A stretch of DNA of 64,000 nucleotides from Paratinospora sagittata (lineage: Eukaryota; Streptophyta; Magnoliopsida; Ranunculales; Menispermaceae), in the NCBI GenBank assembly GCA_035771175.1, contig CM069595.1:3204094-3268093 (forward strand), read 5' to 3'. A program made the position numbers and the translations under genes. Positions 61,315-64,000 of this stretch are shown piece after piece; position 1 is the stretch's first letter, and each line of letters opens with the position of its first letter. The notes beneath the pieces are model-generated. The model was not told where the DNA came from. It did no database searches and saw only the letters and a list, made by a program, of their open reading frames with translations.

Positions 61315-62722
61315 AAGCAAAAGAAATGTAAAGAAGATGGAAGATTGGGTAATTATAATTAATTAATTAATCTAAGCTTTCTTAGTATTTAAAGACATTG
61401 AAGTTTTCACATATTCTAATAATGCTTATATCTCTAAAATAAAAAGTTAAAAGAGCTTCACTTCTCAAGAAGTATAATCATTTTATTCTAAATAATTATA
61501 AAAGTATATTGAAATAGTCTAATTTATTTTATTTAAATTATTATTATTATTATTGATGTTTTTCTTTTTATTGTGGGGGTTTTATTCTTTAGTTGTCGGG
61601 TTTTATCTATTTTTATGTGAGAATTTATGTCTGTATTAGTTTTCAGTATGTTATTTTTTTATTGACAGTCGTACCTTTCTTTGAAGATTTAATTTTATGA
61701 AAATTAAATGAAACTTTGACAAAAAAATTATTATTATTATTTGAGAATAGTTGGGGAAGAAAATGGAAATTTATAAAGAAAAGTCACCAAGAGAATGAGA
61801 AATTGATGAAGAGAAGGAGAAATTAGAAAAGTTGGAAACAGTTTTTTTTTTTTTTTTTTTTCAGAAAAAGAAAGAAAATTATGTAGGACAGTTGAAGAAG
61901 GAAGTTGATAGGATAGGTGGCGTACGAGGAGAGAGAAAGTTCGATAAGAGTAACGTGTTTGCTAACAATGTTATGACGTGGCACCAACAATTCTTATCCA
62001 AATTATTGGCTGTTGCTTCCTCGCATTCACACCACACCACGTGTAGCCAAGCAAATGGTTGGTAGCTTTTGTCGAGTGGGAACTTTTTTGCTGTGACGTG
62101 GCAAAAAGCGAAGGTGTCTCATCTCATATATGTGGTGTACTTTTTTTCTAAACGAAGAAAAAAAAGAAAAGAAAATAATTAATCTAAAAATTAAAACTTC
62201 ACGTTAGACGTGTGCGTATCAATAGAATGAAGAAAAGATATAAGTGTGAATTTCTTCTTTTATTAATATCGAAACCTTTTGAGTTAAAACCTCACATCCG
62301 AACTTAATACTAGGCGTAAAGGTGACTAAGTGGGGGGCATTATCGGTATTAGTTCAGATTTATTCCCACTTATACTTCAAGTCATTTTAAATAAATATAT
62401 ATATGTTAATAGATTGAAACAAGGAAATCAACACCCATGGCCATTCTTCGTTTGCAACCCTAGCTTAGCTTTGTGAGGTCTATTGGTCATTTGCTACTCA
62501 GAATGTTGCAAGAACAATCTTCGTATCTTAACAATTTGAACATCTCAACTAACGGATATATTTTTTTTAAATCTTAATAAGGAAGAGTTGATTACTCATG
62601 AAAATACAAGATTAATTTAATGATAAAATAGTAATTAATTAAACACAAGGTAGGATCTTAGATCCTGCATTAAAAAAAGAAGAAGGACAGTTTAATACAC
62701 AAAGCTCCGACTGCTTAAGCAA
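61315..62722. other. Intergenic region with ACGTG motif cluster
   Basis: It is AT-rich with one motif-dense part. Two copies of TGACGTGGC (61974-61982 and 62094-62102) lie exactly 120 bp apart, with CACGTG at 62038-62043 between them. I see no exon here. The right end holds the pectinesterase 3' UTR. Confidence 0.5.
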
Positions 62723-63443
62723 CTAGAGATGAAAGAGGGAGGGGTTAAGGAGCCAAGTTTCTCCTTGGATGTAATAGGTCCCAAGGAAAGGTATGGCTTG
62801 TTGGTCAGTTAGCATTCGACCCCAAGGAACTCTTCCAGTTAAGTTAGCACCAGGCCCAGTGCACTTGTATTCTCCATAGTACACACTCCTGAAGAAATTA
62901 AAATTTAGGGTAAGAATTAAGATAATAATGAAGCCCAAAAAGTTAAGCATGAGCAAAGATAAAATATTTTGTAAGTTCACCACTTTGGTGAGTTAAGTAA
63001 AAGTGTTTTTAACTTACTTTTTAGGCAAAAGTTATTTTTATGTTTGTCTTATACAACTACTACTACTTTGTTAAAACAGGGCTAAAAACACCTCTTTAGC
63101 TATTAAATAGATATAGATATTAAATAGCTAGTTATAATATATGCAACTAATTAAATGGACTCACAGTTCACGCTTTTGGACACCCCAATTACTCCATCCT
63201 TGAGGCAACACAAGCTTGTCCATAAAAGTGTAGGAGAAAACAACCCTAGAACGATCACCCCATGCTCTTCCTAGGTACAATTGCCCACTTCCTGTCACCA
63301 CACAATCCTTGAAAGAAAACCCACTTTCCAATGAAGCATTTGTCCTCTTTTGAGCTGTTACTGATGCCACCTTCTTTGCAGTGGAATTCAAATAACAGTT
63401 CTAATTCACCAAAACAACACACATTTTATTAGTAATAGAAAAA

Positions 63444-63497
<54 letters not shown>

Positions 63498-63734
63498 AGC
63501 AATTGGGTCTCTCTAGCTATGAAAACTGATCTCATATAAGGATGTTCCATAACCAAAGATGAAATCCACAGAGCCTTGGATGAGGCAATTGTTGAAGTAA
63601 TGAAGGCCTTTGTGATCATACAAAGTGTCCTGGTTCCCATAAAAGCTGCAATTGTAGAATGCGGCTTTGTTGCCGGAAATGCGAAGTGCCACTGCTTGTT
63701 CTCCATCTGTTCTAATTTCATGAGGAGCTGTGTT
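62723..63734 (-). CDS. Pectinesterase (pectin methylesterase), 3' part; 5' exons beyond the window
   Basis: Three exons are visible: 63531-63734, 63165-63400 and 62723-62888. The enzyme removes methyl esters from cell-wall homogalacturonan. Motifs in order are [30 protein letters not shown] (catalytic Asp), [15 protein letters not shown] (nucleophile Asp), [29 protein letters not shown] (substrate-binding Arg and Trp) and [13 protein letters not shown]. The last exon joins in phase at KREL|SVYYGEY. The N-terminal part, with the secretion signal and GxYxE motif, lies past 64000. The donor after TSLYE reads GAG|ATCAGT instead of GT. The only nearby GT would shift the frame, so the gene may be damaged or the base may be a consensus error. 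Confidence 0.88.
63449..63495. repeat. (GT)n microsatellite in a pectinesterase intron
   Basis: A GT dinucleotide tract of about 47 bp fills a third of the 130 bp intron 63401-63530. Length changes here would alter the intron size, not the protein. Confidence 0.95.
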
Positions 63735-64000
63735 CTACACCAATTACATTTGTTACTTTGTGACCATTTAGATGAATCCAGAAATTATAACAGAGCCAAG
63801 TTTTACAAAAATCATGATTTAAAGCTCTTCAATTATAAGCAAATATTTTGGTCCAAATGCCACCAAGAGCAATTATTGATGGGAAGGAAGTAAAAATATT
63901 GAAAAGTACTTGGAGACATCCAGTTCATGAAAAACAAAAAAATCAGGCAATTTGAAACATGGAAAATAATATTCTGCATTCATTTAAGAACCCGTGATTT

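Noticed and set aside
1..64000. CRISPR arrays, bacterial operons or prophage genes
   Set aside because: All clear genes are plant nuclear genes with spliceosomal introns, and no spaced direct-repeat array is present.

Overview
The window is nuclear DNA of a eudicot plant. The evidence is AT-rich intergenic DNA, multi-exon genes with GT-AG introns, organelle-targeted housekeeping proteins, three PLS-class pentatricopeptide repeat (PPR) genes, a gibberellin 2-oxidase, tRNA-derived SINEs and plant MITEs. I cannot name the species.

Layout. 1-145 (-): 5' end of an Agenet/Tudor-like gene. 1371-8044 (-): organellar translation initiation factor IF-2 in 7 coding exons, with an Au-type SINE and another SINE-like element in introns. 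10549-12945 (+): intronless PLS-DYW PPR gene. 13137-14202 (-): an INSIG-family membrane protein with an apparent frameshift in its last exon. 14903-17293 (+): NFU1-type plastid iron-sulphur scaffold with an anomalous splice donor. 18060-19562 (+): PLS-E type PPR. 20284-26305 (-): SWC4/DMAP1 chromatin subunit in 16 exons, with one GC-AG intron and an intronic SINE. 27015-29381 (-): PPR gene resembling Arabidopsis PGN (At1g56570), whose single intron is mostly a miniature retrotransposon (TRIM). 30350-31557 (+): decayed membrane-protein gene. 31.6-43.0 kb: gene-poor, AT-rich DNA with MITEs and a SINE. 43002-46320 (+): C19-type gibberellin 2-oxidase. 46.3-52.2 kb: two possible small genes and a decayed LINE. 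52284-58415 (-): mitochondrial-type alkaline/neutral invertase. 58.4-62.7 kb: intergenic, with an LTR-like remnant, a SINE and a G-box cluster. 62723-63734 (-): 3' part of a pectinesterase that continues beyond the window.

The genes do not form one pathway. Many act in organelles: IF-2 in translation, NFU1 in Fe-S assembly, the three PPRs in organellar RNA editing or processing, and the invertase in organellar or cytosolic sucrose cleavage. SWC4 acts in chromatin, GA2ox in hormone inactivation and the pectinesterase in the cell wall. The PGN-like gene and the invertase match Arabidopsis genes that I recall as neighbours (At1g56570 and At1g56560), which suggests conserved microsynteny.

The strongest leads are the TRIM inside the PGN-like intron and three coding lesions in otherwise well-conserved genes: the INSIG-like frameshift, and non-GT donors in NFU1 and the pectinesterase. 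Those lesions could be real alleles or consensus errors. I found no convincing wholly new multi-gene system. Exon coordinates come from reading splice consensus and conserved protein sequence by eye, without transcript data.
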